NCBI RefSeq assembly: GCF_014898055.3
Contig: NW_023601322.1
Span: 66,120,740 to 66,184,739, forward strand
Direction of reading: 5' to 3'
Origin: Talpa occidentalis
Taxonomy: Eukaryota; Chordata; Mammalia; Eulipotyphla; Talpidae
Length of the DNA stretch: 64,000 bases
Shown: in pieces, positions 10,581 through 21,350 of the stretch
How the letters are laid out: each line of letters begins with the position of its first letter
Numbering within the stretch: the stretch's first letter is position 1
The notes under the pieces: generated by a model
The model's database searches: none
The model's input: the letters and a program-made list of their open reading frames with translations, nothing else
Told to the model about the DNA's origin: nothing
Made by a program: the position numbers and the translations under genes

Positions 10581-13561
10581 TCCATGAATGTTATTTATTA
10601 TTATTTGAAGTCTTGAGTGGAGGTTAAAGTTAAAGTTCCCTTTCCTCATACTAGTAGTTCATAAGACTTCCTCTTAAAACTCAATAGAGGTGCTTCTCTG
10701 GCTAAGTGGAGAGCTGGTTTTCTCTGTCTACCATCTACAAAATTGACCATTAGTCTTCCACATAGCCTAAAGGAAGAGGCAAGCCTCCTCTCTCCTACTT
10801 AAATTATAAATGTCTTCCTTCCTTGCAGGGGAAGCAGAGAGGAGTACATACTAAACTGCACTCAAGTTGGTCAGGGTTGCTCAGACGAGGGTGGAGGGTG
10901 TGTCCCAGTGAGTAGAGATTGATCTTATAATTCAAGTGAGGATGGTGCGTTTTCTGAGACTTTATTTAGCTGTGCTAAGGGCTTATCAAACAAGCTGCTC
11001 AGAAAGTTGTTTTTCTGTGTCATCCTGGGCTCTTAGAGGGCCCTCCTGTGGAGAGAATCCCTGCTAATGGGGAGGTGAGGCCATGAGGCCTGCAAAGGTT
11101 GAAGCAATGGAACTCCCAACCAGCCAGTCGCTGGTTTTTGCTGAGCTGGTGGCCGGAAGGAATCCTGCATCAGGGTTATGATAGAGAAGGTGCCTTTTAG
11201 AACATGCCTGCTGGAGCCATCTTGGATGCAGCACGACCTAAGAGAGCTGAGTCATCATAGACCAAGCTCCAGCCCTCTTGTCTGACCCCACTAAAGGCCC
11301 AGATGTTGACAGCTGCCTCTTGAGGAGGGTGATGGGAGCCTGCTAATGCCAACATCTCCATTGCCTGCAGGAGCTGCTCCCATCCTGGCTTCCTGGTGGG
11401 ATTTTTCCATGAATCTGTCTTCTGGTTCCGGGACTTATTAAAATCCCTGAGCATTGCCCAGGCTGTTTGCTTCATCCACAAAAAATGGGGCTGTTTTCAA
11501 AGAACCCCAGTAACAGAATTGGGGAAAGGAAAGCAAATAATCTGCTTGGGGAAGGGGAGGATCTTTCGTTTTCCCCACAGCATGGCAAGTCCTGACCCTG
11601 GTCCTACAAAACAAAAGACTAACTCCATGGGGGCAGTACCACCTTCAAACTTATGACATTTTGTTGGCAGCACTTTCAGTAATCATGACCTGAGCTTCTG
11701 GAATAAGGAAATCATGTTGTCTTTGTCCGGGGTGGGGGTTCTGGCTGAGACACCTCTTGGCTGGCGCCGGAGAGTCTTATCCTATGCCTCTGTCAGCATT
11801 TTCCATTCTTACTCCTAGTCACACCTTATCCTGCAGGCAAAGTCCTAGGGCTGGGACCTGGGGCTCCAAACCTGGGCGTTTGTTGACCCCAAGCCCATTT
11901 ATTGTGGAAGCATGGCTTTGGAATTTATCCTGCAAAGACTGTGTGGGAAGGCTGAGGTAGCCTTTCCTGAAGTTCCCATGGCCCACAGCCAACCTGATCC
12001 TTGGAAAATACTCCTTTCATAGATGCTCATTTGATCCCCCCGCATCTTGCCCTGACTACTTTTTGGTGGCAGACCTGACAGGCAGTTTAGGCAAACTCTG
12101 CCACGGGGAAGTCTCCCATTGCAAAGTGATGCTCAGTTTCAGCTGGCGGTGATGAAGAAGCAGGTGGTGCCACTAGCCAGAGACTTTCTCTTAAATGGGA
12201 AAAACAGAAATACCAGCATTTCAGTAGGTAAAATCTTGGGAGCAAAGCCAATAGCCCTTGCCCTATGCCAGTGGGAAAGATCAATTGACTGAGCATTGAA
12301 CCTTGTAGGAAAAAATGCAGTGATTTTTTTTTTTTTTTTGGTATTTCTCAATATAGATAGTATACAGGTGATAACCCTCATCTGGATAAACTCTCTTAAT
12401 TCCTTTCCTGCACTTTGCATCTGGTGCTACCTCTTAATTTCATATAGTCTAGGGGAAACCCTTCCCCAATTATTGAACCATTTCTGATCAAACTGTTGTT
12501 TCAAGGCAGGGGAAGAAAAAGACTGAGTTGCCCTGAGTGCCTTTTTTTCCCCCCTTCTCTAGTCACTCTTTACTTGTAGACACTGGTAAGTGTGGATGCC
12601 TTGCTAGGGGTGAGGTGTCGATGTCCTGTGATGAAAATGCTAGGATGGACAACCTGTGTCCTGAGTCTGGAAGGATATGGGATTAACTGGAAGTGGAAAC
12701 CTATCCTCAGACAGGCAAGAAGGACATTATGGCCACTCCTACTTAGAACTTCATTAGTATCTTGAAGAAAGCATTTACTGAAAACCCCACTCCCTGACAC
12801 AGTAATTCAGTGTTTTTTTTTTTTTTCCTCTCATTTTTAAGACAGTTATCAAATCATCCCCGTTCTAGGCCCCGCCCCCACCCCCTGGTGGAATCTTCCC
12901 AGAGTCTACTCTTTCTCTTAGATTCCAAATCTTTTTCCCTTGGGCAGAGGTCTTGGCCTTCTGATGCTATTTCTTTAAATTGATCTCCAGCCGAATTCCG
13001 AATGTAAAGGTCAGCAGGCGAGGAAATGGCACTTCTAATAGAAAACAATGTGCACTTTCTAAATTTGAACCAAGCCGTTTCCGCTCTTTGATTTAAGTGA
13101 CTTCCTGGGGTTCCGTGTCAGGCACTGCAGTTGAATCTCTGGCCAGATTCCAACTTAAAATTGCACTCTCTCGGTGAAATTAGAAACTGATCCAGGGTTG
13201 GCTTAGCTATTCTAGTAAATAGCATTTACACTGAATGTTCAGCTCAGCACTTAGAAATGGGTGATGTGAGTGCCCCTCGAGAGGATTTCCCATCCAAGTT
13301 GTCAGAAGTGCACCTACCCAGGGGTTATTAGCTGCTGAAGGTTGCTGTTCTTAGATGCGGTGGTAATAAGTTAATGTCCTGGAGTGCCGCATCAGGTGCG
13401 GCCCACCCTTCTCTTGTGACTATCTGAAATAAAAGCTTTTGTTTATCCAACTGATAAACTCCTAGGGAGTACACAGGGACTGTCTGTCGTAGTCAGCACA
13501 ATAGCATGCAGTGCTTATTAATGCTCAGGAAATCTCAACTTGCTCTCTGGGATGATGATAA

Positions 13562-13765
13562 ATTACTGAACGTTTGCTATGTGCCAGGCATGATGCTGGG
13601 TACTGGCCTTTCATTTTCTCATTTAATTCCCACAAGAACCCATTCAAGAGGTGATAAAACTAAGGTAAACAACCTCAGGCATGCCAAGATTGCTAGGCAG
13701 AGGTGAGAATTCAGAACTTGGATCTGAATCCAGGGCCCGTGTTTCCAACCACTGAGTTGTACCAA
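13562..13765 (-). repeat. MIRb SINE
   Basis: Read on + it shows the reversed MIR pattern: ctatgtgccaggcatgatgctggg, tctcatttaattcccacaag, gataaaactaagg, then the tRNA-side phrase ggatctgaatccagggcc. Confidence 0.7.
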
Positions 13766-13769
13766 GGAG

Positions 13770-14010
13770 CATGCTTCATAGGATAGTGGCAATGACCTTG
13801 GGCGGCCCAGGTTCAAGCCCTGGTTCTGTTACTGATAGTTTTCTGTGACAAGTCACTTCGGATACTAGTTTTCTGTAACTATAGAAAAGGGATAGTAGCA
13901 GTACCTGTGTTTTAGGGTTACTGTGAAAAGTCAATGACCTATAGGTGTTGGTCAGGAGAGTGCCTGGCATGTATTGAGTGCTCAATAAATGTTATTTCTA
14001 CCACTTGTCA
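13770..14010 (+). repeat. MIR SINE
   Basis: Forward MIR order: ggcccaggttcaagccctggttctg, gacaagtcac, tttctgtaactatagaaaaggg, then gagtgcctggcatgtattgagtgctcaataaatgtt. It lies about 165 bp upstream of the terminal-exon acceptor, tail to tail with the MIRb copy. Confidence 0.8.
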
Positions 14011-14220
14011 TTATTAATCACCTTTCTAAACCTTGATGCTGGAGAGTCCCACTGTGGGAATCTAGTTCCCATTTCACGTGGGGTCCCGAGGAGATGATGG
14101 GGACTGGGGATGTCAACAGGTCACTTACTGATGCCTCTAATCCATTCTCTCTTCCTTTTCCCCACCTCCCCAGGGCCCCTAGAAGCCTGTTTTTCAGCGC
14201 AGTCCAGGACTTCCAGCCCC

Positions 14221-15120
14221 ATGGAGCCCCCGATCCCACAGAGTGCTCCTTTGACTCCCAGCTCAGTCATGGTCCAGCCCCTTCTTGACAGCCGTATGCC
14301 CCACAGTCGGCTCCAGCACCCACTCACCATCCTACCCATCGACCAGATGAAGACCAGTCACGTGGAGAACGACTATATAGACAACCCTGGCCTGGCTCCC
14401 CCCACTGGTCCCAAGCGGACCCGGGGTGGAGCCCCAGAACTGGCCCCGACACCCGCCCGCTGTGACCAGGACGTCACCCACCACTGGATCTCCTTCAGTG
14501 GGCGCCCCAGCTCTGTGAGCAGCAGCAGCAGCACGTCGTCTGACCAGCGCCTCTTAGACCACATGGCACCACCGCCCGTGGCTGACCAAGCCTCCCCGAG
14601 GGCCGTGCGCATTCAACCCAAGGTGATCCACTGCAAGCCACTGGACCTCAAGGGCCCAGTGCTGCCACCAGAGCTGGACAAGCACTTCTTGCTGTGTGAG
14701 GCCTGTGGGAAGTGCAAGTGCAAGGAGTGTGCGTCCCCCCGGACGTTGCCCTCCTGCTGGGTCTGCAACCAGGAGTGCCTGTGCTCAGCCCAGACCCTAG
14801 TCAACTACGGCACCTGCATGTGCCTGGTGCAAGGCATCTTCTACCACTGCACCAATGAGGACGATGAGGGCTCCTGCGCTGACCACCCCTGCTCCTGCTC
14901 CCACTCAAACTGCTGCGCCCGCTGGTCCTTCATGGGTGCCCTTTCCCTGGTGCTGCCCTGCCTGCTCTGCTACCTGCCGGCCACTGGCTGCGTGAAGCTG
15001 GCCCAGCGTGGCTATGACCGCCTGCGCCGCCCTGGTTGCCGCTGCAAGCACACGAACAGTGTCATCTGCAAGGCAGCCACCGGAGATGCCAAGGCCAGCA
15101 GACCCGACAAGCCTTTCTGA
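14221..15120 (+). CDS. SPRY4: Sprouty homolog 4, inhibitor of receptor tyrosine kinase-MAPK signalling
   Basis: Predicted protein of 299 residues, the usual length of the shorter mammalian SPRY4 isoform. Sprouty proteins are induced by FGF/VEGF/EGF-type receptor signalling and feed back on the Ras-RAF-ERK pathway, acting at the plasma membrane after stimulation. The start MEPPIPQSAPL is the family N-terminus. The conserved tyrosine motif HVENDYIDNP lies at residues 47-56 (Tyr52). The serine-rich stretch SSVSSSSSTSSDQ is at 97-109. The cysteine-rich Sprouty (SPR) domain spans about 159-276, beginning CEACGKCKCKEC and ending PGCRCKH, with about two dozen cysteines thought to be palmitoylated or to bind iron-sulphur clusters. 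The protein ends SRPDKPF. It is intact, with no frameshift or premature stop. A few residues differ from the human protein as I recall it (for example a histidine within CSCSHSNCC). An in-frame extension upstream to 14110 crosses the splice acceptor, so ATG 14221 is preferred. Confidence 0.97.
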   Translation: MEPPIPQSAPLTPSSVMVQPLLDSRMPHSRLQHPLTILPIDQMKTSHVENDYIDNPGLAPPTGPKRTRGGAPELAPTPARCDQDVTHHWISFSGRPSSVSSSSSTSSDQRLLDHMAPPPVADQASPRAVRIQPKVIHCKPLDLKGPVLPPELDKHFLLCEACGKCKCKECASPRTLPSCWVCNQECLCSAQTLVNYGTCMCLVQGIFYHCTNEDDEGSCADHPCSCSHSNCCARWSFMGALSLVLPCLLCYLPATGCVKLAQRGYDRLRRPGCRCKHTNSVICKAATGDAKASRPDKPF

Positions 15121-16046
15121 CGCTTTGGGTCGAATCCCCTGAGCTCCCCCTGGAAACTTGGTTCCCTTCTGACACTAGAGAAGACCCGCAGCAAGGCCAG
15201 AGGTTTCAACCTCCTGAGGCTGTCCTTGCTCTCTGCTACGTCCCCCATCCTCCCCTCCAGATTCCGAAGAAACAGACCGTCGCCCACCCTCTAGTCCCAA
15301 AAGGATGAAGAAGCACTTTGGGTTGTTTTGTTTTGTTTTTTTTAGGGTCCTGGAACTTGGTGTCAGACAGTGGCAGGGGTGTGCTGTGGCTGGGGGGAGG
15401 GGCAGGGGGAGGAGATTTTTCTTTTTCAGAAGACGGAACACAGATGTGGACACATATCCGGAAGTTGCAGCTGCTTGAATTCCTTCCCAGTCTCTCCTCC
15501 TCCCTCCCTCACTCCCCCTTCTTTTCCATTCTCTTCAGCTGCCTGGGAGGAATCGTTAACTTGCCAGGGGACCTTTGAAGAAGACCCTTGGAATCTTGCC
15601 CGTCTATACCTTCTCCCTCCACCCCGCCCCTCCTCAGTTTGCCCTCGACATCTTGGGGAGGTATAGCCCCTGGTGATCCCTGTTGTATACACTTGGGCGC
15701 CCTCTGAGAACAGCGGACGCCAGTGGGTCCCTGCTGCTTTCCTCGCTCTGCCTCCCTGGAGCCACGGACAGCACATCTCTCCCTTCCAGCTTCACTAACT
15801 CTTGGGGGTGTTCCACTCATAACACCGTCCTTCGGTTCTTAACCGAGTCACAGACTCACCTGCCCGCTAAGTGTCCTGAGTTCTCTCTACCCTTCCTGAA
15901 ATTTTATGGGTAGAGAAGCCCAGGGCGGCAAATGCGAGACCAAATATCATTTTGCCAATGAGTCTGAGGCTGTGGTCTCTGGATCCAGTCATTATGTTTT
16001 TATAGAATAATTAAACCAGATGCTAACGGTGTTTTTAAAAAATAAC

Positions 16047-16052
16047 AATAAA
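16047..16052 (+). terminator. SPRY4: Proximal poly(A) signal candidate
   Basis: Canonical AATAAA inside an A-rich patch, about 930 nt after the stop codon. Use of this site would give a short 3'UTR lacking the distal AU-rich elements. Confidence 0.45.
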
Positions 16053-17303
16053 AACACTTGCTTCCTTTTGGGCCACCCCCAGGAAGGGCTGATTTTAAAA
16101 TCTGGGGGTGAGCAACCTCAAGGAACACAATCCCCCCCCCTCCCAGAAGAGGATTTTAACAGCAAAGAAGAGAGGCAGCACCTCCCATTGGCAGAATGAC
16201 AATTGAGCCGAGCTGGGTGTGGGTTTCTTCTCCTCTGATTCTGCTGCTTGCTGTCATAGCCTTTTATGTACAGTGATGTGTCTGTATCTTTAATGTAAAT
16301 AGACAGGTGATGGGGGAAAACGTCTATTTTAGTGTTAGGAAGTCCCGGTGGGGAAGTCAAGCGTGTGGGAGGGGGATTTTCGAGGGGCTTCCTGGGATTG
16401 AGCCCTACTTCTGTGCGTGGCCGTAACACCCCTCCTGACAGCCCCCAAAGTCGTAGCAACTCTTTCTCTCAAGGTGCTAAAGGACTCAGAAAGTGCAGCC
16501 CGTCCCGTGGGTAGGTACTTGTTGCATGCAAAAGCTGTAGTGTGTCTGGTCCTTCCTCCCCAGCTGTTGTGTGTGGGGGTTTGATTTGTGTGGTATTTTG
16601 TGTTCCCCCTCAAATGAGAGGAAGCTGCCTGGGTCAGAAAATCTCCCCGAGGTGAAACTGGAAGTGCATCAGGTGGAGCATTTGTAGCATTTCCAGTTCT
16701 GTCAGGACAGAACTGCCTCCAGGAAGGAGGCCCGGAGGCAGGTAGCTGTGATTGGCATGCACCCAATGCTTCTCAAGAACTTTTTTTCCTTCCTGAAGAC
16801 TAGTAATAACGTCTTATGATTTAGCATAACTTAATTGTAACCATAGGTATTTATTGATTGGAGGACAGGAGGGGGGGGTCTTATTATTTTAGGCTTTATT
16901 TATATAACATTTGCTAGCTTGTAAAAGGCAAATATGAAAAACTGCATCTGCGTTTTCTAAGGCTGATTCATGTAGCTGCCCTTGCCACGGTGGTGAAGGA
17001 TGTATGGATGATCTTGCACAAATTGGAGGGAATGGTAGAAAAACACATTCAGCCAACCACTTAACACAAATTGAATGTATCAGATGTGTACTGAAGGGAC
17101 TGGAGATGTTTTCTCACAATAAGTGTGCAGAGGTTACCCCCCAAAAAGAGGGCACATGTCCGCTCTTGGCGAGGCCTCTACTTTTCCCAGAGCCCCTCCC
17201 TCAGATGTCTCCACAGGAAACTTGACCCAGTGGCAAGTTGTACTTTGGTGATCTTGGTGTTCTACACCCCTGTTCTGTGGAGAATTGATTTACATAAGCT
17301 GTG

Positions 17304-17333
17304 TATACACACAAACACACACACACACACACA
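17304..17333. repeat. (AC)n microsatellite
   Basis: About a dozen AC units with one early interruption, within the SPRY4 3'UTR. Confidence 0.85.
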
Positions 17334-18726
17334 CCCTGCCCCACACTAACTATCTACATAGACCCCATTTCCTGGTGAACAGCCTCCTGAACCCTGACTT
17401 TTTGTGTACATAGTTGTAAACACGGATCTTTCTGGGTTTTGGTTTTCTTTTTCTTTTTTTTTTGTCTTCCTGTTTTGGCTTGTTCTTTGGTTTGCATTTA
17501 ACCTGCTAGATGGATGTCTGCAGAACTCAGTGTCCCTTGTGCTCAGTGGAAAGGGAAGGAGTGAAGCGGTGTGGGTTCTCCCAGCTCTGTTGTGTAGCAA
17601 TCCCTCAGCATGTTTTTCTCGGCATCTTGGCAAAATACAAAAGAAAGTTGGCTTGCCCGTGGACCCCGGGGGCCATTCAAGGCCACTGAGCGACCAAACT
17701 CTCAGAAACACAGCACAGTTCTGTGGCTGCTTGGGAATGGTTGTGTTTCCTGTCACCAGCGGCTTACTTGGCTGGATTTTGCCTTGTCTTGACCTTTTTT
17801 GAAAAGTGCCAGTTGGTTCCCATTTCTGGTTATCCTGGGGTGGGTGGTGATTCTTCCTGCAACTAGGGCTGGGATCCACAAGCCGGGGTCCAGGACAATG
17901 TTCCTAGGGGCCTTGGCTGCACCCCCCCACCCCCAAGGAAGGGTTTGTGAAGGCCCCAACACTCCAGCAAGTTCCCTGGGAACTGGGTCTGGGGTAGATG
18001 ATGGGGCACAAACAAGACCTTTCACAGCCCCTGGCTGGAAGGGAGGTGAAGACCAATTCCTGCTGTTGAAATGGCCCCCTTAGCTGGTGGAGCTGGAAGA
18101 CCTTCACGGGATATGTTGGTCTTTCAGCATCTGGAGTCTTCACGGGTCCCCATTGTAAATCGAGTGAGGCCCAGTTAGGTGAAGACTTGCCCCAGGTTGC
18201 CGGACATGGAAAGTTGGTGGGGACCAGCATCCGGATGCCATCATATTCTCCCATGCTGCCCCAGGAGCTGCCTGGGGGGTGGGGGTGGCACAGCTTTGCA
18301 CTGTATAATTCACTGGGGTGCCCCCGCAAGCTTCTGGTTCATGCCTTGGGTAAGCATCTTTTCATGCCCTCTGCTTACTGTGACAGTTGGTGACAAATCT
18401 TGTGCTGCCATTTTTTGCTGTGGGTGACTCCATGCGGTGTCTTCACAATCTTGCTTTCTCCTGTCACTGCCCCACAGTTTGGTTTCGTGTTACAAACAGA
18501 AAAGCTGTTCAAGGTTCCCACCCCTCCACGTTCCTACTCCATTCCCCCCTTCACTGTAGCCCCTTCTTACCCCTCAACAAAAGTTACCACAGAAGGTTTC
18601 CTTTGTATAGAATATTTATTTTGAAGCTCTATTTTAATAGTATTTATTTTAGAAAGTCTACTATTGTAAGAGTTCTTCTGTTTGTGAAGAAAAAACAAGT
18701 TAAAAACTGAATGTACTGATCTAGAA

Positions 18727-18795
18727 AATATATATAAATATATATTGTTAAATATATACAGGATCGCCGTTTCTCATGCATTTGTGTGTTTTGCG
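18727..18795 (+). terminator. SPRY4: Distal SPRY4 poly(A) site candidate
   Basis: The AT-rich block has overlapping variant signals AATATA (18727) and TATAAA (18733). About 45-60 nt later comes the GU-rich element tttgtgtgtttt (18781-18792), the usual layout around a cleavage site, which would fall near 18760-18770. No canonical AATAAA is present here, so the assignment rests on layout and on the expected transcript length. Confidence 0.5.
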
Positions 18796-21235
18796 CCCTG
18801 ACATCCTCACCCAGCAATGCCCCAAGTCTGTCGGGGTTTACCCACCAGATGGAAATGCCCAAGCTGGCAGCACAAAAGGGTGGGGAGAGGGCTTTGGAGG
18901 CCCTGCTTTCAGAATGACCCTGGATCCGCTGGAGGAAAGCTATAGGAAGCAGAGTCCTGCCAATGGAAGTGAGAAAAACTACTCTGACCTGTCCTTTGCC
19001 TCCAAATACTGCAGGTCTTCCCCCTTAATGCCCTGCTGCCCCCCAAATAAGTGTTTGTATACATGCTACAAGAAGGCAAACGACAACACTATTGGTGGTT
19101 TCCTGACTTTCACTAGAGTGGTGGATGTAGCGCAAAACCAATTCCTTTAACTTCTAGCCATCATCCACCTAATGGGCGCACCTTTGCCTTCTAATACACC
19201 TTCCACCAGCTTCCCCTCTCACCACTTCCTGGATACACCCAAGCTTGGTTGAGACCCAGCCACTCCACCTCTCACTTTGTATAGCTCATGGGGTTTTTTT
19301 ATTACCTTTAATTACTGATCCAATCACAATGAGCCCTGAACTTTTATTTTGAGCATGTGAACACTTCTTTTCTAAAGAAGAGGTTCTGGATAATAGTCAA
19401 AAGACTTTTTTCCTGTTATCAAACAGTTGGGGCAAGACAACTAACGAAGGGGGGCAGGGAGATTGGGGGAGATGAGCGAGAGCCCTGGGTCCAGGTCTTC
19501 ATTTCTTTAGAAGCCACCAATATGATGTCTCCCAACACTGAAAGCCATGGGTTCAAACATGGGACATCCAAACAAACATTCCAAGGACTCTCGGGTCACT
19601 GCCCAAGAGGCACAATGGATGTGCTTCCTCAACATGGTTTTGTGTGCTCTGGAACTTTAAACAGTCTTCACTTTCCCTTTTTGCTGGACTCGTGGTTTGT
19701 CATGTTTCTATGTGAGGGAGGAGGGTTATTAATGTTTCAGAGTCTTCCTTCCCTGAGAAGGTAAGTAACTATTTCTTAGGACAATGCTTGGTGCTTTTCT
19801 TAATCTGCTCAGCCCTGATTGTACTGTGTGCCAGACTTGGGTGGTGGGGGGGGGTCTGTTGATGAGTGGAGATATGTTAAAATATACCAAAAACATATCT
19901 CAGGGCCTTGGGTGAGAGTCTCACTACCCAGGAAATGGGAACTAAATGTACGTGCTTGTTTTTTTAATCTGTGTTCAGAGAGAATGTTCTACATGTGCCT
20001 CACTTGTTTTTCTCTCCCTCACTATCCCTATTCCTCTTGGTTACCATTCATGAGATGACTATGGGATGATAAAAATGGTTAGTATTTTTGAACATACATG
20101 GTAGATGCCATTGTTAGCTCCCTACTCGAGATGCAGAAACTGAACTTCAGAGTAAACACTGATGCCCAAAACATCACTGATGGGTAAGTTCAAGACAATT
20201 GAACTTTTAGTAACCAACTGGGGAGACCACAGGATGGACTAAAGCAGAACTTCAGCCCTCTAACCCATAGCCACACACGTATCTCAAACTGGTATTCATC
20301 CCACCCCCCCAAGAACAAAGAGTCTGGGAAAGCCCCAGCTCTGACAGCAGACACCTGGAACCCCTTGGGTGACGTTGTCATTTCATCAGGAGGCCCTGGG
20401 GCTCTCCCCAAGCAACCCCCCCCTCCCCCGCTGCCCGCAGCCCCAGCAGCCTACTGATCTTGCCCCTGGAAATGAGCTCAACTTGCTAAAGTATGACTGT
20501 GAACTAATCAAATGAACCCAGGCAGATGGGTCCATGCTAGAGGTGTGTGCCAGATGAAAGCCGAGAGGACGTTTTTAAGAGCCTTAAGTTTATTCATTGG
20601 AACTTTAATAAAACAATATGTCCATGGCCTGGGGCAGGTATAATTTATGGGTCTCTGAGACAGGAAGAGAACGTGGGGGTTTTATTGTGTTTTGCACGAT
20701 AAATGGCATTCCAATTGTCTACATGGTGTTCTTTAAGGACTCTTGTCTGGCAGGAACACAGGCCTTCTGGAGCCCACCTGGGCCTGGAGGCCTGAGGCAA
20801 GGGATAATTATGAATACATCTGTATCTGTTAAGCAGGAGATGATTGAAAAACTCCCTCGTTTCCTTCTGTCATTAGAAGACACCTCCTATACCGACGCCT
20901 ATATTAACATTAACTGTTGCAAGGTTTGGAATGCTCCCTGTTCCCTTCCTCTCCCACATTCTCCCTTGGGTCTGGCCTCTTTCTTTCTTGTATCTGAAGA
21001 GACTCAGGTAAACTTTCGACTGGTCTCCTGACTTGGTCAGAGAGGAAAAGGCTTAGAACTCAGAACAAAAAATTCACCATCCACAAAGCAAAAGAATGGA
21101 GCTCCAGGCAATGCTCTAACTGGAATCAGTTGTTGGGATCCCTGCAGTTTTGTTGACTCTAGGAAGCTTTTACTGATTCAAGGTCATGTGGCCTTATGAA
21201 ATCATAAAAGCTATGGCTTCTGAGAGTAGATTCAG
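18796..21235. other. Downstream flank of SPRY4, no gene seen
   Basis: Low-copy sequence. A diverged reversed MIR fragment may lie at about 20070-20185 (gatgcagaaactgaacttcagag). An AATAAA at 20607-20612 is not tied to any transcript that I can support. If the SPRY4 mRNA used it, the 3'UTR would be about 5.5 kb. Confidence 0.45.
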
Positions 21236-21239
21236 TATT

Positions 21240-21350
21240 ATTATTTACAATCTTGATAACAACTTACGTTGATATTCATTTTCCAGAGGAGGAAACAGGC
21301 CCAGAGAGATTGAGTCACTTGCCCAAGGCTACACAGCCTTGAAGTAATGG
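21240..21350 (-). repeat. MIR SINE
   Basis: Reversed MIR core: attttccagaggaggaaacaggcccagagag, then ttgagtcacttgcccaaggctacacagcc. Confidence 0.8.

Larger units (their letters stand above)
5108..14173 (+). other. SPRY4: SPRY4 intron 1
   Basis: A 9,066-bp intron with donor GTAAGT at 5108 and acceptor at 14172-14173 after a long pyrimidine tract (ctcttccttttccccacctccccag). It is mostly low-copy sequence, with only a few old MIR copies and no lineage-specific SINE or L1. In humans an alternative exon and a lncRNA (SPRY4-IT1) are reported in this part of the gene. I could not identify either here. No coding exon is recognisable inside it. Confidence 0.65.
14174..18765 (+). other. SPRY4: SPRY4 terminal exon (coding sequence plus 3'UTR)
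   Basis: It begins after the acceptor AG at 14172-14173 and contains 47 nt of leader, the whole 299-codon reading frame and a 3'UTR of about 3.6 kb. Having the entire Sprouty frame in one terminal exon is normal for the family. In the SPRY4 frame the exon is open upstream of the ATG (PLEACFSAQSRTSSP), so an upstream exon joined in the right phase would give an N-terminally extended isoform. A longer human isoform (322 aa) is known. Confidence 0.8.
15121..18765 (+). other. SPRY4: SPRY4 3'UTR
   Basis: Long, largely non-repetitive 3'UTR. It holds a proximal AATAAA at 16047-16052, an (AC)n run near 17308, and AU-rich pentamers ATTTA at 16848, 18614 and 18642 that fit rapid mRNA turnover of an immediate-early feedback gene. 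Open frames of 60-180 codons here are not supported as genes. Confidence 0.7.

Noticed and set aside
5108..14173. SPRY4-IT1 lncRNA, known from the human SPRY4 intron
   Set aside because: I cannot recall its sequence well enough to place it, and no sequence feature marks it here.
17346..17879. 177-codon minus-strand open frame opposite the SPRY4 3'UTR
   Set aside because: No recognisable domain, biased by the CT-rich tract, and antisense to a well-placed 3'UTR.
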